A stretch of DNA of 64,000 nucleotides from Adenophora triphylla var. japonica (lineage: Eukaryota; Streptophyta; Magnoliopsida; Asterales; Campanulaceae): NCBI GenBank assembly GCA_022495995.1, contig JAFEMH010002509.1, forward strand, positions 62,001 to 126,000. The letters run 5' to 3'. How positions within the stretch are numbered: position 1 is the first letter of the stretch; the number at the start of each line of letters is the position of its first letter. Below the pieces are notes generated by a model. The model did no database searches and was not told the DNA's origin. It was given only the letters and a program-made list of their open reading frames with translations. Made by a program: the position numbers and the translations under genes. Positions 38,900 to 49,869 of the stretch are shown here, piece after piece.

Positions 38900-41800
38900 G
38901 TCGTTACCAAAAGCCATGGGAGTCATCCAATTATCATCACTATGTATCCAGCAATAATATTGTGCAATGAAGTCATGGTGGACTCGGGCGAGTAGGAATG
39001 TACTTTATTATGATGCTTTTAAAAGGATGAATTATACAGAGGCGAATTTGGTGCCTCATAAGGGATATCTTGAGGGTTTCACTAATCACTCCGTTAAAGT
39101 TAAAGGTACCATTATGTTGGATGTTGAAATTGGTGAAGGAAAGATGGCGAGCTGCGAGAATATCGAATTCATGGTGATTGATCTTGTGTCTCCCTATAAT
39201 GCTATAGTGGGATCCCATTCATGTTGAGCTTTGAAATGGTTCTATCAATTCCCCACCGTAGGGTGAAGTATCCCACCACCAATGGGATAGGTCAAGCTTG
39301 AAGAGCGAGGCGGTCACCGTGATAAGAAAACAAAAGGAGATGTTGAAAGCTAAGGCAGAGAGTACAATTTCGATGACTTCCAAAGTAGAATCTAGTCAGC
39401 TAAAGATAAATATGGTTAAGATTGTAGAGGTGGAGAATGGTGAACCAGATTGGATCATAATGGAGAGTATGAGAAATGGAACTGCTATGGTAGCCGAAGC
39501 GACAAACCAAGTGTCAGGGCGAGTTTCAGGGCGAGTGATAATGGGGTTAAGAGGAGGGCGAGAAATGTGTATGTTGGAAGAGCGGGAATCAGATTGGCGG
39601 GATGTAGATTCCGGCATGGGGGGACGGAGTGATGATGATGAAGAAAATTGTTGGGCGATGGAAATAGTGAGTGCCACGCCCCATATAAGTTATGCCAGGG
39701 TTGTAAGGCTAGTTAGTATAAAGGAGCCAAGGATTGAAGAAGTGGTTGAGGGAAATGTTAAAGTACCTATGAGCGAATCTGATGACGATTATGAAGCCAT
39801 TGAGGTGGAGGACGCTCAGGGGCGGCCTACGGGTAATGTCTTTGCCGATCATAAAAAGCCAGTTCCTGTTGGTGTGAGGAAGAGGAAAAGAATGGAGGTG
39901 GAAACGCTACAGGTGCGGGATGAGCCAGATATCAAGGCGGGAGAAGAGCTGGAGGAGGTAGAAATCAATTGTTATTTTCCCGAACGGAAGGTGAAGATTG
40001 GAAAGCAATTGTCGCGGGATGAGCGAGAAACTTTGGTTGATTTTTTGAAAGAAAATTTGGATGTCTTCGCTTGGAGACCGGAAGATATGAAGGGTATTGA
40101 CGAGAGTGTGGCTCGCACTGTTTGAATGCTGATCCCAATGTGGAGCCATTTAAGCAAAGGGTAAGGCATTTGTCGCCAGAGAAAGAGGTGGCAGTATTGG
40201 AGGAAGTGGAAAAGTTGTTGAAGGCGGGAATAATTGAAAAAATCCAATATCCAGTTTGGTTGGCTTGCCCCGTAATGGTTTTGAAGTCAAACAAGAAATG
40301 GAGAATGTGTATTGATTTCACTGATTTAAACACAGCATGCCCCAAGGATTGCTATCCTTTACCCAAGATTGATAAGTTGGTGGATTCCATCACAGTCACA
40401 GGGTGTTTAGTTTTATTAATGCTTACTCAGGATATCACCAGATTAAGATGGCGGAAGAAGATAAAGCGAAAACAGCGTTTAGGACTCCAAAGGGAAATTT
40501 TTGTTACAAGATGATGCCGTTCGGCTTGAAGAATGCGGGGGCAACATATCAAAGGATGGTGAACGAGGTGTTCAAGTCTCAGATTGGGCGGAATATAGAA
40601 GCGTACATTGACGACATGGTGATCAAGACCAGAGAGAAAAACCACTTGTTGGATCTTGCTGAGACTTTTGAGAACTTGAGAAGGAATTCGATGAAGTTGA
40701 ACCCTAGTAAGTGCACGTTTGGTGTTACGGCGGGAAAATTTCTGGGATTCTTGGGAAACAGGCGCGGGATTGAGGCCAACCCGTAAAAATTCAGGCATTA
40801 TTAGACATGTCGCCACCTAAGTCTATTCGCGAGATTCAGCGACTAAATGGGAGGATCATTGCCCTGGGAAGATTTATTTCGAAGTCGGCGGAGAGATGTT
40901 TGCCGTTCTTCAAAGTTTTGAAGGGCGGAAAGAAATTTGAATGGAGCGAGGAATGCGGAGCAGCTTTTGAAGAAATGAAAGCTTACTTGGGGAAGCCACC
41001 ATTGTTGAGCAGCCCTGTGGAGGGGGAGGAATTGTTTGTTTATTTGGCAGCTTCTGACTATGCGGTTGCGGCAGTGTTGGTGAGGGAAGACGGAGGAATT
41101 CAAAGGCCTGTATACTATGTTTCCAAAGCATTAAGTGAGGTTGAGTCGAGGTATTTTAATGCCGAGAAGTTGGCTTATGCGTTGGTGGTGGCGGCAAGGA
41201 AGTTGAGGGCCTATTTTGTCGCTCATACTATTGTGGTGTTGACAGACGCGCCCTTAAGAAAGATTCTGCAGCAACCAGATTCTGCGGGAAGGCTTTTGAA
41301 GTGGTCGATTGAGTTGACGGAATTCGACATCAGATATGAATCTCGTCGAGCTATTAAGGCGCAAGCGTTGGCAGACTTTATAGTTGAAACCTCATTTACC
41401 AAGTCACAGGCCGATGTAGTTGAGGAACGCGAGAAAAAGAAGATGGCAAAGCGGGCTGAGCCAAGTTTGATTGAAGAAAAGAAGAGGCCGGAGGATTGTT
41501 GGATTCTACATGTAGATGGTTCGTCAAAGAAAGGACAGAGGAGGAGCGGGAATGGTTTTGATATCCCCATGCGGAATGTGAGTATAGGAAAGCCTTTAGG
41601 TTCAAATTCCCAAGTGTCTAATAATCAAAGTGAGTACGAAGCATTGGTGTCGGGAATTGAATTTGCGCGGGATATTGGAGTAAAGAGGATTGTGGTCCAT
41701 TCTGACTCTCAGTTGATTGTTAAGCAAGTGAAAGGCGAATATGGCATGGTGAATTCATTTTTAATAAGATATTGTGATTTGGTGAGAAACATCTTGAGTC

Positions 41801-43215
41801 ATTTTGAGTTTTGGGAGTTGGTACAAATTGGGCGAGAAGAGAATTCAAAGGCGGATGCACTGAGTAGGTCGGCGGGAAGTGGAGAAGATGAAGCAGCTGT
41901 GGATCCCTTGGTGGAGTATGTGGACACGCCGGCAATTGATAGATCCAGAGTAATGGAGATTGGGGAGACGGAAGCAAATTGGGTTACTGACATGAAAGAT
42001 TTTTTAGAGAAGGGTGAATTGCCGCTTGAGGAAGAAAGGGCTAAACTAGTAAAGGTGACTTCCCCGCGATTTACGGTGCAAGATGGAATCTTATATAGAA
42101 GATCTTTTTCAAAGCCATTGATGAGGTGTATAGAGCCGGGGACGGTGCTAAGGTTTTGTTTGAAATCCATGAAGGCGTCTGCGGAGGTCATCCGGGGGCA
42201 AGATCTCTTGCGGAGAAGGTGTTGTTCCATGGTTATTATTGGCCAAGCTTGAAGAAGGATGCGGAAGAGTATGTGCGGAAATGCGAGAAGTGTCAAAGGT
42301 TTGGGAATATTCCGCGCCAACCCGCCACTGAGCAGACGCCTATTGTCGCAACGTGGCCTTTTGATATGTGGGGCATAGATTTGATTGGGCCATTTCCAAA
42401 GGCCAAGGGAGGGTGCCAGCATGTAGTCGTTGCAGTGGATTATTTTACGAAGTGGATCAAGCGAAAGCCTTGGCAACGATAAGCGAGGATAATGTGATTA
42501 AGTTCGTTCAAGAAAACATTTGGTGCGTATATGGGTTACCTGTGGCCATTATCTCGATCATGGAACACAGCTTTGGTAAAAAATTTGCCGCGGAATGTCA
42601 AAGGATGAATGTGAAGCATCGATGTCGGCGGTATACAAAGCCGCAAAGGCAATGGTCGTGCGGAGGCGGTAAATAAGCAAATTATTGCCGCATTACGCAA
42701 GAATTTGGAAGGAAGGGGCGGAGCATGGTTAGAAGAATTGTCTACCGCATTATGGTATGTAAGGACCACAATAAAGGGTTCAACCGGTGAAACAAAGATT
42801 TGCTTTGACTTACGGGTCTCAAGCTACGGCACCGGCCGAGATGGCCTTGCCGACTTATAGAGTGACTTATTATGATGAGGCGAGAAATGGCCTCGGAGGC
42901 GGTGGTAACGACCTTGATTTGGTTGATGAAAGGAGGCTACAAGCGAGAATGAGGATGGTAAATTACAAGCAGAAGATGAAGGCCCAGCATGATAAGCGGG
43001 TTAACAAGAGGTCTTTCAATGTAGGTGATTGGGTACTAAGGAGTGCAGAAGCCACGGGACCCAAACCAGGCTTCACCAAGTTGAATGAAAAATGGGAAGG
43101 GCCGTTTCAGGTATCTCAAATTGTTCGAGAAGGGACCTATCGGCTGAGAAAGCAAGATGGCGAAGAGTTGAAGAATGCCTGGAGTGTTGATCATTTGAAG
43201 CGTTTTTATCAATGA
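38900..43215 (+). pseudogene. pol: pol of the young Tat element (PR-RT-RH-aRNH-INT), frameshifted
   Basis: Protease at about 38960-39220 (DSG in the active-site stretch, SRNVLYYDAFKRM, then DLVSPYNAIVG); linker 39298-40120; reverse transcriptase at 40122-40790 (FTDLNTACPKDCYPLPKID, then AYIDDMVIKTREK); RNase H at 40807-41400 (LAASDYAVAAVLVRE, TDAPLRKIL); second, archaeal-type RNase H at about 41495-41880 (HVDGSSKKG, NNQSEYEALVSGIEFARDIG, HSDSQLIVKQVKG); integrase at 42126-43215 (HEGVCGGHPGARSL, KCEKCQRF, WGIDLIGPF) ending WSVDHLKRFYQ. The stretch 40807-42252 is one clean ORF of 481 codons. About six short indels break the rest, for instance near 40785, 42475 and 42651. Confidence 0.88.
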
Positions 43216-43600
43216 AGTTGTAGTAACCTTTTGTAGTTGCATCTTTTGATTTTGGTTCTAGATGACAAAAGATACGTAACTTTTTCTGGGGTCATGTGTT
43301 TTTGTGTACATCGCATTGACGGGAAAGTTATGTAGAATTTGCCAATCTAGCATGATGTAACTTGTTAACGTGATGGAAGAAGGAAGGAATTATTCAGCGA
43401 CATACTGTTTTGTGATCACCATTTTCATTAAAATTTGACAAGTGTTATGTTTTGTGAAACAGTTATTGGAACGGCGGGATTAGAAGAACGACGGTGGTCA
43501 AGGAAGCCGTTTTAATAAAGGATAAAGAGCTTGGATAAAGGAGGCGACAGTAGAAGCGCGCTAAGAAATGTGAGAAGCAATCGTCATCAACACTCACTGT

Positions 43601-44290
43601 GGATGTGGCGGCTCGGGTTAGAGACCAAGTCGCCTAAAGGGGACGTGCGGCTGCGTTAGAGACCAAGTCGCCTGTGGGTGGATGTGGCGGCTTGGTTAGA
43701 GACCAAGTCGCCCAAAAGGGATGTGGCGGCTTGGTTAGAGACCAAGTCGCCCAAAAGGGATGTGGTGTCTTGGTTAGAGACCAAGGCACCTAATGGATGT
43801 GGCGGCTTGGTTAGAGACCAAGTCGCCCAAAAGGGATGTGGTGTCTTGGTTAGAGACCAAGGCACCTAATGGATGTGGCGGCTTGGTTAGAGACCAAGTC
43901 GCCCAAAAGGGATGTGGTGTCTTGGTTAGAGACCAAGGCACCTATCGGATGTGGCGGCTTGGTTAGAGACCAAGTCGCCCAAAGGGATGTGGTGTCTTGG
44001 TTAGAGACCAAGGCACCTAACGGATGCGGCGTCTTGGTTAGAGACCAAGTCGCCCAAAAGGGATGTGGTGTCTTGGTTAGAGACCAAGGCACCTAATGGA
44101 TGTGGCGTCTTGGTTAGAGACCAAGTCGCCCAAAAATGGATGAGGTGTCTTGGTTAGAGACCAAGGCACCAAATGGATACGGTGTCTTGGTTAGAGACCA
44201 AGGCACCAAAATGGATGCGGCATCTTGGTTAGAGACCAAGTCGCCTAAATTGAGGTGTCTTGGTTAGAGACCAAGACACCAAATGGATAC
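43601..44290 (+). repeat. 18-unit minisatellite of hairpin-forming repeats in the Tat 3' region
   Basis: Tandem units of about 36-40 bp, each centred on CTTGGTTAGAGACCAAG, an inverted repeat with a 6-bp stem (CTTGGT/ACCAAG) and 5-base loop. I count 18 copies of the TTAGAGACCA core. In the middle, two unit types alternate: GGCGGCTTGG...CCAAGTCGCC and GGTGTCTTGG...CCAAGGCACC. In each type the flanking bases also pair (GGCG/CGCC, GGTG/CACC), so the pairing is kept although the sequence changes. The edge units are more diverged. Confidence 0.92.
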
Positions 44291-44713
44291 GCCCGAATGG
44301 CTACGCAGTAAAATTGTCGCATCAAATAGTTGGCGAGAATCTACACTGGGAGTGAGGCCGCCTAAAGACAAGCCTCACTTTTTGAAGGGAGTAGTATGGG
44401 TATAGGGATAAGATGGAGAGATGCAATCTTCGATGAATTATCGAAGCAAAAATCGAATTAACGTAAGAAAGGCACGCGACATGAAGAAGTTGTAAGGAAT
44501 AAAGGTAGTTTCAGAGCAAGTCAAAAGAAGCAAAGCAATAGGCAAAATGTCGCAAAGCAGATTGACAAGAAAATAATTACGAAGTTAAACTAACAATTGT
44601 TCGCGACAAGTAAAAAGGAAAGCACAATCGGAAGACGTAAAGTAGAAATTGTTTGTTACAAACCAAGAGCAAAATTAAAAGTTCAAGGGCAATCCTAAAT
44701 TACAAAGTTAAGC
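44291..44713 (+). other. noncoding interval between minisatellite and antisense ORF
   Basis: A-rich sequence without an ORF of note. It holds the 3' flank of the antisense ORF, whose last sense codons end at a stop at 44714-44716. Confidence 0.5.
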
Positions 44714-47595
44714 TCACCGAGCATTATAAGCAAGATTAAGGGTGTCTTTGTTCTTTTGAATCAAATCAAAAAGGGTGGGAACGATGTTGTCGCCGCGGGT
44801 TTCGTGAATCGGCCAAGCCGCCTTGCCAAGAACGGCATCTTCTCGCCGCTAGTTGGGCTAACTCTTCTTCGCTATAAGGCACAAGGTGGATGTCCCTTGC
44901 GACTTTTGTCGCCGAAGATAGTTTCGAACCCCATCTCGCAAGCATGGTTGGGGTAATGGCAGGATTAGCTTCGCGGCTATAGTCCTTAAGGTATGAAGGA
45001 TTGCGTTATCAAACGCATCCATTTCAAATGTCTCGCATTTGGACTTGGCCAATTTTAAATCTTCCCTAAGCCTCGGTGACTTGATTTGCTTTGACAAAGT
45101 CCTCATCCCTAAGCCGCTTATTCTCGGCTTCGAGCTCTGCGAGTTTGGCAAAGATCAACTTTATTTTTCTCGCTCTCTGCGACAAGTGTGGCCAGCCTTC
45201 TCTTCTGTTTCTTTGTTTTTCTTCTCCAATTCTCGCTAGGAGAACTGTCCCGCTTCAAGATCAAGCATCTCGCCTTAACTTTAAGATCTTTGAGCTCTTG
45301 AAGGGAAATATCCCGCCCGGATACCTTCCTCTTGTAAAGGTTCCGTTCACGCTCGCCAAGAAGGTCTTCTTCTAACTTGATACACTTGTTGCTCGTGCCC
45401 AAAAGGGTGCCGCCGGCTGTAAAAGGTGAAGCGACAATAAAAGGTTTGGATGAAAAATTAATTGTAGGAAATTCAGTATGAAAGGAAGAGGAAATAAAGC
45501 TATCTTACCAAAGAAAGTTGGATTCCCGCATGGTAGGCCGAATGAGCAGGATTCTCTCCTTCAACATATGCAACCCGATCAGCATCGCTTGATCGCCTAA
45601 GGGCAAGTGGAGCCCAAAGAAGCAAGAAACCGTATCAAGTCGCTCGCTATCGCCCCGAGCTTGGGAATAGAATTTGCTTCCCGGCAGAGGGCGACCATGC
45701 CTGCCTCATCTTCAGGGATTTTGAATCCCTCCTCTAACCAGCTGGCGCGGCGGCGAGGAATAGAGCGGGATGATGAAGGGTTAAGGGGAGAGGAGTTAGG
45801 AGCCGCTCCAGAGGGTCGAGCCGAGGAGGCGGAGTGAAGGATCTCGCAGGTTATCTCGAAGGGATCCCTCGCTCAACCCCTCGTTGGTCGAGGGAGCATC
45901 ACCCTCCATTTCATTGTTGGGGTCATCATTTTCTTCTTCTTTTTCTTCTTCTTCTTCTTCCTCTTCATCTATTAAGTAGAGCGTCTCAACTTGTTCTCCA
46001 GAGGCGGGAACAGAGGCGGCTTGGCGTTGCCGTTTTTGAGGGCGGGAAGAGGTAGCAGGAGCTCTCTTGCGAGATATTTCCGAGGTGACCCTCTCATCTG
46101 CACCAGCTGGTTGCGATGGGGATAGTAAGGTTAGCGAGGCAGTGGCCTCGAGGCCGGCATTTCTCGGCCGCAAAGAAGACGCTTGGCTTGTTCGACATGC
46201 CTTGAGCTAATCAAGTTTCGATTCATGTCCATAGTCCTGTGAACTACGGGAAATAAAAATAGGGTCAGCGACAATAAAAAGCGGACAATATGTAAGGAAA
46301 ATAGAAAACAAAAGAAACCGTACATTGAACTTCTCGCATAGCGGGACACATGTTTTGACCATTCCCACAAACAGTGCAATCTGTGCCAAACTTGTAACCC
46401 GTGTGGCGCTCCCAGCCAGGCCAAGATTCAGTAAAGGTCACGGCAACCCGCGGAGGCATTGGCGGGAAGGCAAGGGATAGCCCCACTTGGCTAAGGAGGG
46501 AGTGATCGGCAAGTATTTGTTGAATCGAAAATAAGGCGGGAGAAGGGGAAGTGGTACTGGCATCGGAGAGAAGCCGGATCATTGTCGCTTTCAAACGTTT
46601 TTCATCTTCATCAAGGGCCCACTTTTTATCAACCTTAGGGTGGATTCCTTTCAAGTCAGTAGGAAGAGCCCATCCAACGCGGGAAATAATAAAGAGTGGA
46701 TCGTCTAACCAGTTGTGGACCTTGGAAGGAAGGGGAGTAAGAATTTTAGGGGTCTTATATTTGAGCGACATTCGCAACTCTTGGGTTTTCTTATCCTTCT
46801 GTTGATAACCAGTGAACATATCCATAAGAAGGTGAGTTGTGGGTTCTCGTCGAAGGGCGCGACAAATAGTTATGAAGCAGGTCAACACTCTAATGGCATT
46901 GGGGTGAAGCTCGCCATGGCCGCTTGAGCTTTATACAGAACCAGGGAAATGAAGGGGTCCACTGGAATTTTAAGCCCAGCTTCTAATTGGGCGGGAAAGA
47001 CTACTATACCGTCCTGTCTGTGCCTAATTGCGGAAAGGGACATCTCGCCATCGTAAGGAGCTATGTGATAGTTGAGATGGTCAATGTTATACTTGGTATG
47101 GAAAGGAGTTATATGTGGATTTTGGGGAAGGTTATTTCCCGCTGCAGTTGAAGTGGATGGGATATTAGTCAAGGACGAATTCCCGCCAGTTGAAGTTGAA
47201 ACACCAGGAGCTTCAGTGTGAGACATCCCGCCTGAATCAGAAGAAGAGATAACTTGTTTATAATGGTTCCTATTAGCTACAGATCTCGCAGCGAGAAAGT
47301 CAGTGTCAGAACTGTCAGAATATGTAGGGGGACCATAGAAGTGACAAAGATGTTCACAAAGTTCGCTGGGAGTGAAAAATGTTTTGGACATGGGGGCTGA
47401 GGAATGAAGAAAACATTTGCCTCTAATTTCTACTGCGGCAATTACTGCGGGATCTACCTTATTGATCCTAAGACAGTTCACTAAATCATCCCGCGGGATC
47501 CTTGCCCAGATGCCCCTAGTTAAGTAGTAAATACCCCCAGTCCTTTGACATTGGCCATACCTAATTTTTCTAAGACAGTTCTTAAACCTAGCCAT
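44714..47595 (-). pseudogene. antisense ORF (aORF) of the young Tat element
   Basis: Reading the minus strand from the likely start MARFKNCLRKIRYGQ (47595): an N-terminal segment with a clean 237-codon stretch to 46882, containing GLKIPVDPFISLVLYKAQAA. In a shifted frame comes VLTCFITICRALRREP (from about 46888), resembling the plant 'putative gypsy type transposon' domain, then YKTPKILTPLPSKVHNWLDD. An acidic Glu-run linker (EEEEEEEKEEE near 45930-45965) follows, then a Lys/Glu-rich coiled coil (45118-45402) and the end NKDTLNLAYNAR. Possible introns or indels separate the blocks. Function unknown; the position and layout match the aORF of copy B. Confidence 0.65.
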
Positions 47596-47946
47596 GATAA
47601 CAAGTAAAACTTGAGAGAAACAAAGGAAACCAAAAAGCAAAGAAATTACCTGGAAAATATGAAGGATCGTTGATGAAATCAAAGACGGATTGTAAGTTCG
47701 CCGGAATGCTCAAGGTCCGGCCAAAGAAGTGATTTTCCAGGATGATTTAGTGGATGAATCGAGGCAAGGAATGAACGTTTATGGAGGAATTTCAAAGGGG
47801 AACAAGGATTTAGTCACTAAAAAGAAGGAAAGGTCAAGGAAGAAAGGTAGTGAGTTCGCCGGAAAACGTACTGATTTCACCGGAAATTGCCTAGGAAGTT
47901 TTTCAGACGAGGAGAAGGAAAAAGGTAAGAATAGGGGTGGGGAGGT

Positions 47947-47954
47947 TATTTATA
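47947..47954 (-). promoter_or_regulatory. antisense TATA box for the aORF (young element)
   Basis: The minus strand reads TATAAATA, about 350 bases upstream of the aORF start at 47595. The same octamer lies upstream of the copy B aORF at 19213-19220. Confidence 0.45.
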
Positions 47955-48221
47955 TCAAGGGAATGTGAACAGGTTCGTAGGGGACAGTACAATTAATTGG
48001 CCCCCAAAATTTTGAAATTCCCCCCATTAAATGATTTCAAAATTCAAAAAGTCTTTTCATATGTCACGTCACACCAACCGTCAGTCAGTGGAAGGACCTA
48101 GGAGTGTGCCACGTGTCCCTTGGATGACGTCGTTGAATAACGCCTTGCGAGGTGGTTACCCGCGGGCGGGAAGTAATAGGCAATGTAAATTTCTCGCCTG
48201 GAACATAAATGATCCAGGTCT

Positions 48222-48237
48222 TGAAATTGGGGGCTAC
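48222..48237 (+). promoter_or_regulatory. polypurine tract of the young Tat element
   Basis: TGAAATTGGGGGCTAC lies directly before the TG start of the 3' LTR and would prime plus-strand DNA synthesis. Confidence 0.8.
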
Positions 48238-49002
48238 TGAAATGGTTATCATAAATGGGTTGGGCCTAAACAGTTAGGAAGGTTCGATAAAACCGATAGG
48301 CCAAGTAAGATAGGTAATAAACGTAAAATTAAGTGGCAATTAAGCGATAATCAATACATCGGCCCAAAAGATCGAGATAGCGTAACATGCGACAAATGTG
48401 CGACGTATAGAGGAAGAAGAATGAAGGCGAGAAGAGTAACTGGCGAGAATATGAATTCGTCCCCATATTTTTAGGTGCAAAAGGGGACAACTTATGACAA
48501 GTAACTGGGTATGCTTTGCCGCAATAAAGAGTTTGTCGCCTAGCGACAAAAGTGCCTGATGGTACAACCTTGGGGTCTACTGACACGTGGTACCCACCCC
48601 CCATAACGTATAACAGTGTAACATGATGGGAATGATTGTACTTTTTACTAACTCTAAGGGTAGTTGACTGACACAGCATGGATGATTGACACGTGTCCTA
48701 GTAGGTATGGCCCATGATTGTGTGGTAGTATAAGTATGAGAAATTCAGCATTATTATGTAAGTCTACTCTCTCTCTCTAAAAACTGTCTCTTCTCCATTA
48801 CAATATAGAACTCTTCTTAAATTTGAACTGAAAACTGATTCTCACGCCGGAGGGGTTTCACCGGAGTCACCCCCGGTTTAGCTCATTGTTGCTTGTGTGT
48901 GTAGGTCCCATAGCGAGCCATCCCAAGGAGATTAGCCGGAGTATCCTGTGAAGCAGTTGAAGATTCAACTCCTGATCAACACCATTTTCCATGGTAGCAT
49001 CA
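48238..49002 (+). repeat. 3' LTR of the young Tat element
   Basis: 765 bp, identical to the 5' LTR except T at 48541 (C at 35968) and T at 48823 (C at 36250). Followed directly by the target duplication AAGCT (49003-49007). Confidence 0.95.
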
Positions 49003-49450
49003 AAGCTCTTCCTCAATTGTTTTATCTCTTCCTCCTGACTTTCCTGCATAGCAGCCCCATTGTTAAAACCACACTGATCAACCAGATACAACATCATATT
49101 GGCATAACATTTCTAGAAATAAACGTTTACAAAAATATAATCCTTTATGGGTAAAAGAATTCAAGACCAAGCACCTTTGATTTTTCTTGCAAAGTTGACT
49201 TCTCCACCTCTTTTGCATGTATCTTCTCCTCTAACTTCGAAAAGAACTAACAAACAAAAATCGAATTACAAATCTTTTACCTCTTACATAAGAAAAAGAT
49301 GTTATAAAGAGGGAACAATCATCAGTATCTACCTCTCTTCGTTTTTTCAGCACGCTCATCCAACTTGAATGAAAACCCTGATCTACTGCTCCTGCGCTGT
49401 CCACCAGGAGTGACACTACTAATCATGAAAAAAAGAGAGTCAGAAAAGAA
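49003..49450 (-). pseudogene. TPX2/WVD2-like family exons captured in a Helitron (right part)
   Basis: Three minus-strand exon pieces separated by short GT-AG introns encode a TPX2 domain. The first encodes SGFSFKLDERAEKRRE at about 49340-49390. The second encodes FFSKLEEKIHAKEVEKSTLQ then EKSK at about 49170-49243. The third encodes ESQEEEIKQLRKS at 49003-49047. The last runs without a break in sense into LKFKAAPLPNFYKDPP at 35664 across the retrotransposon. TPX2-domain WDL proteins bind microtubules. Only the domain core is here, with no full gene, so this is a transposed fragment. A possible start exon (MDSTDK before GT, near 49830) is too short to trust. Confidence 0.75.
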
Positions 49451-49869
49451 TCAGTTTAACTATAATCTGCACAGAGAGATGCCAATGATACGGAGGTCAC
49501 AGTCCATTACGATAAAACGATATTCTAAGGTAAGTGATAAACTAACATAATTAATTCTGACATTCATAATAAAATAGAGAGAACATATTACTGCAAAATC
49601 AAAAATACCCAAATTCAAAATTTTCATTATTTTGAAACCCTAAACTAAATAAACAGCTTCATCATTCAAAAAATCCAAGGTAAGTGATAAACTAACATAA
49701 TTAATATTTACGAAGAAATTCATCAACTCTGACATTCATAACAAAATAAAATGAAAAAAATTGAAATTTAAAACAACAACTAGGATTAACCAAAACAACA
49801 ACTGGAACAATAACAATGAACCAACCTTATCTGTTGAATCCATGAATGAAAAAATTGAAATTTAAAACT
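49451..49869 (-). other. AT-rich interior of the Helitron / intron sequence
   Basis: No ORF stands out. A short direct repeat (GGTAAGTGATAAACTAACAT at 49529 and 49679) spans about 150 bases. The Helitron 5' terminus (GA before T on the plus strand) was not found here. Confidence 0.4.

Larger units (their letters stand above)
35665..49002 (+). mobile_element. young full-length Tat-lineage Ty3/gypsy retrotransposon
   Basis: A 13,338-bp element bounded by 765-bp LTRs (35665-36429 and 48238-49002), both TG...CA, and by the 5-bp target duplication AAGCT (35660-35664 and 49003-49007). Inside are a primer binding site, gag, pol with two RNase H domains, an 18-unit minisatellite, an antisense ORF and a polypurine tract. 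The LTRs differ at two positions (35968/48541 and 36250/48823), so insertion was recent. Yet gag and pol carry several indels, which is odd for its age. It sits inside a TPX2-domain exon carried by a Helitron. Confidence 0.95.

Noticed and set aside
43656..44096. Repetitive ORFs on both strands across the minisatellite (AAWLETKSPKRDV and LVSNQDTTSLLGD types)
   Set aside because: They exist only because the repeat period keeps frames open. They have no start context and no family resemblance.
43601..44290. CRISPR-like array of regular repeats
   Set aside because: Units are contiguous without unique spacers and lie in a plant retrotransposon 3' region, so this is a minisatellite.
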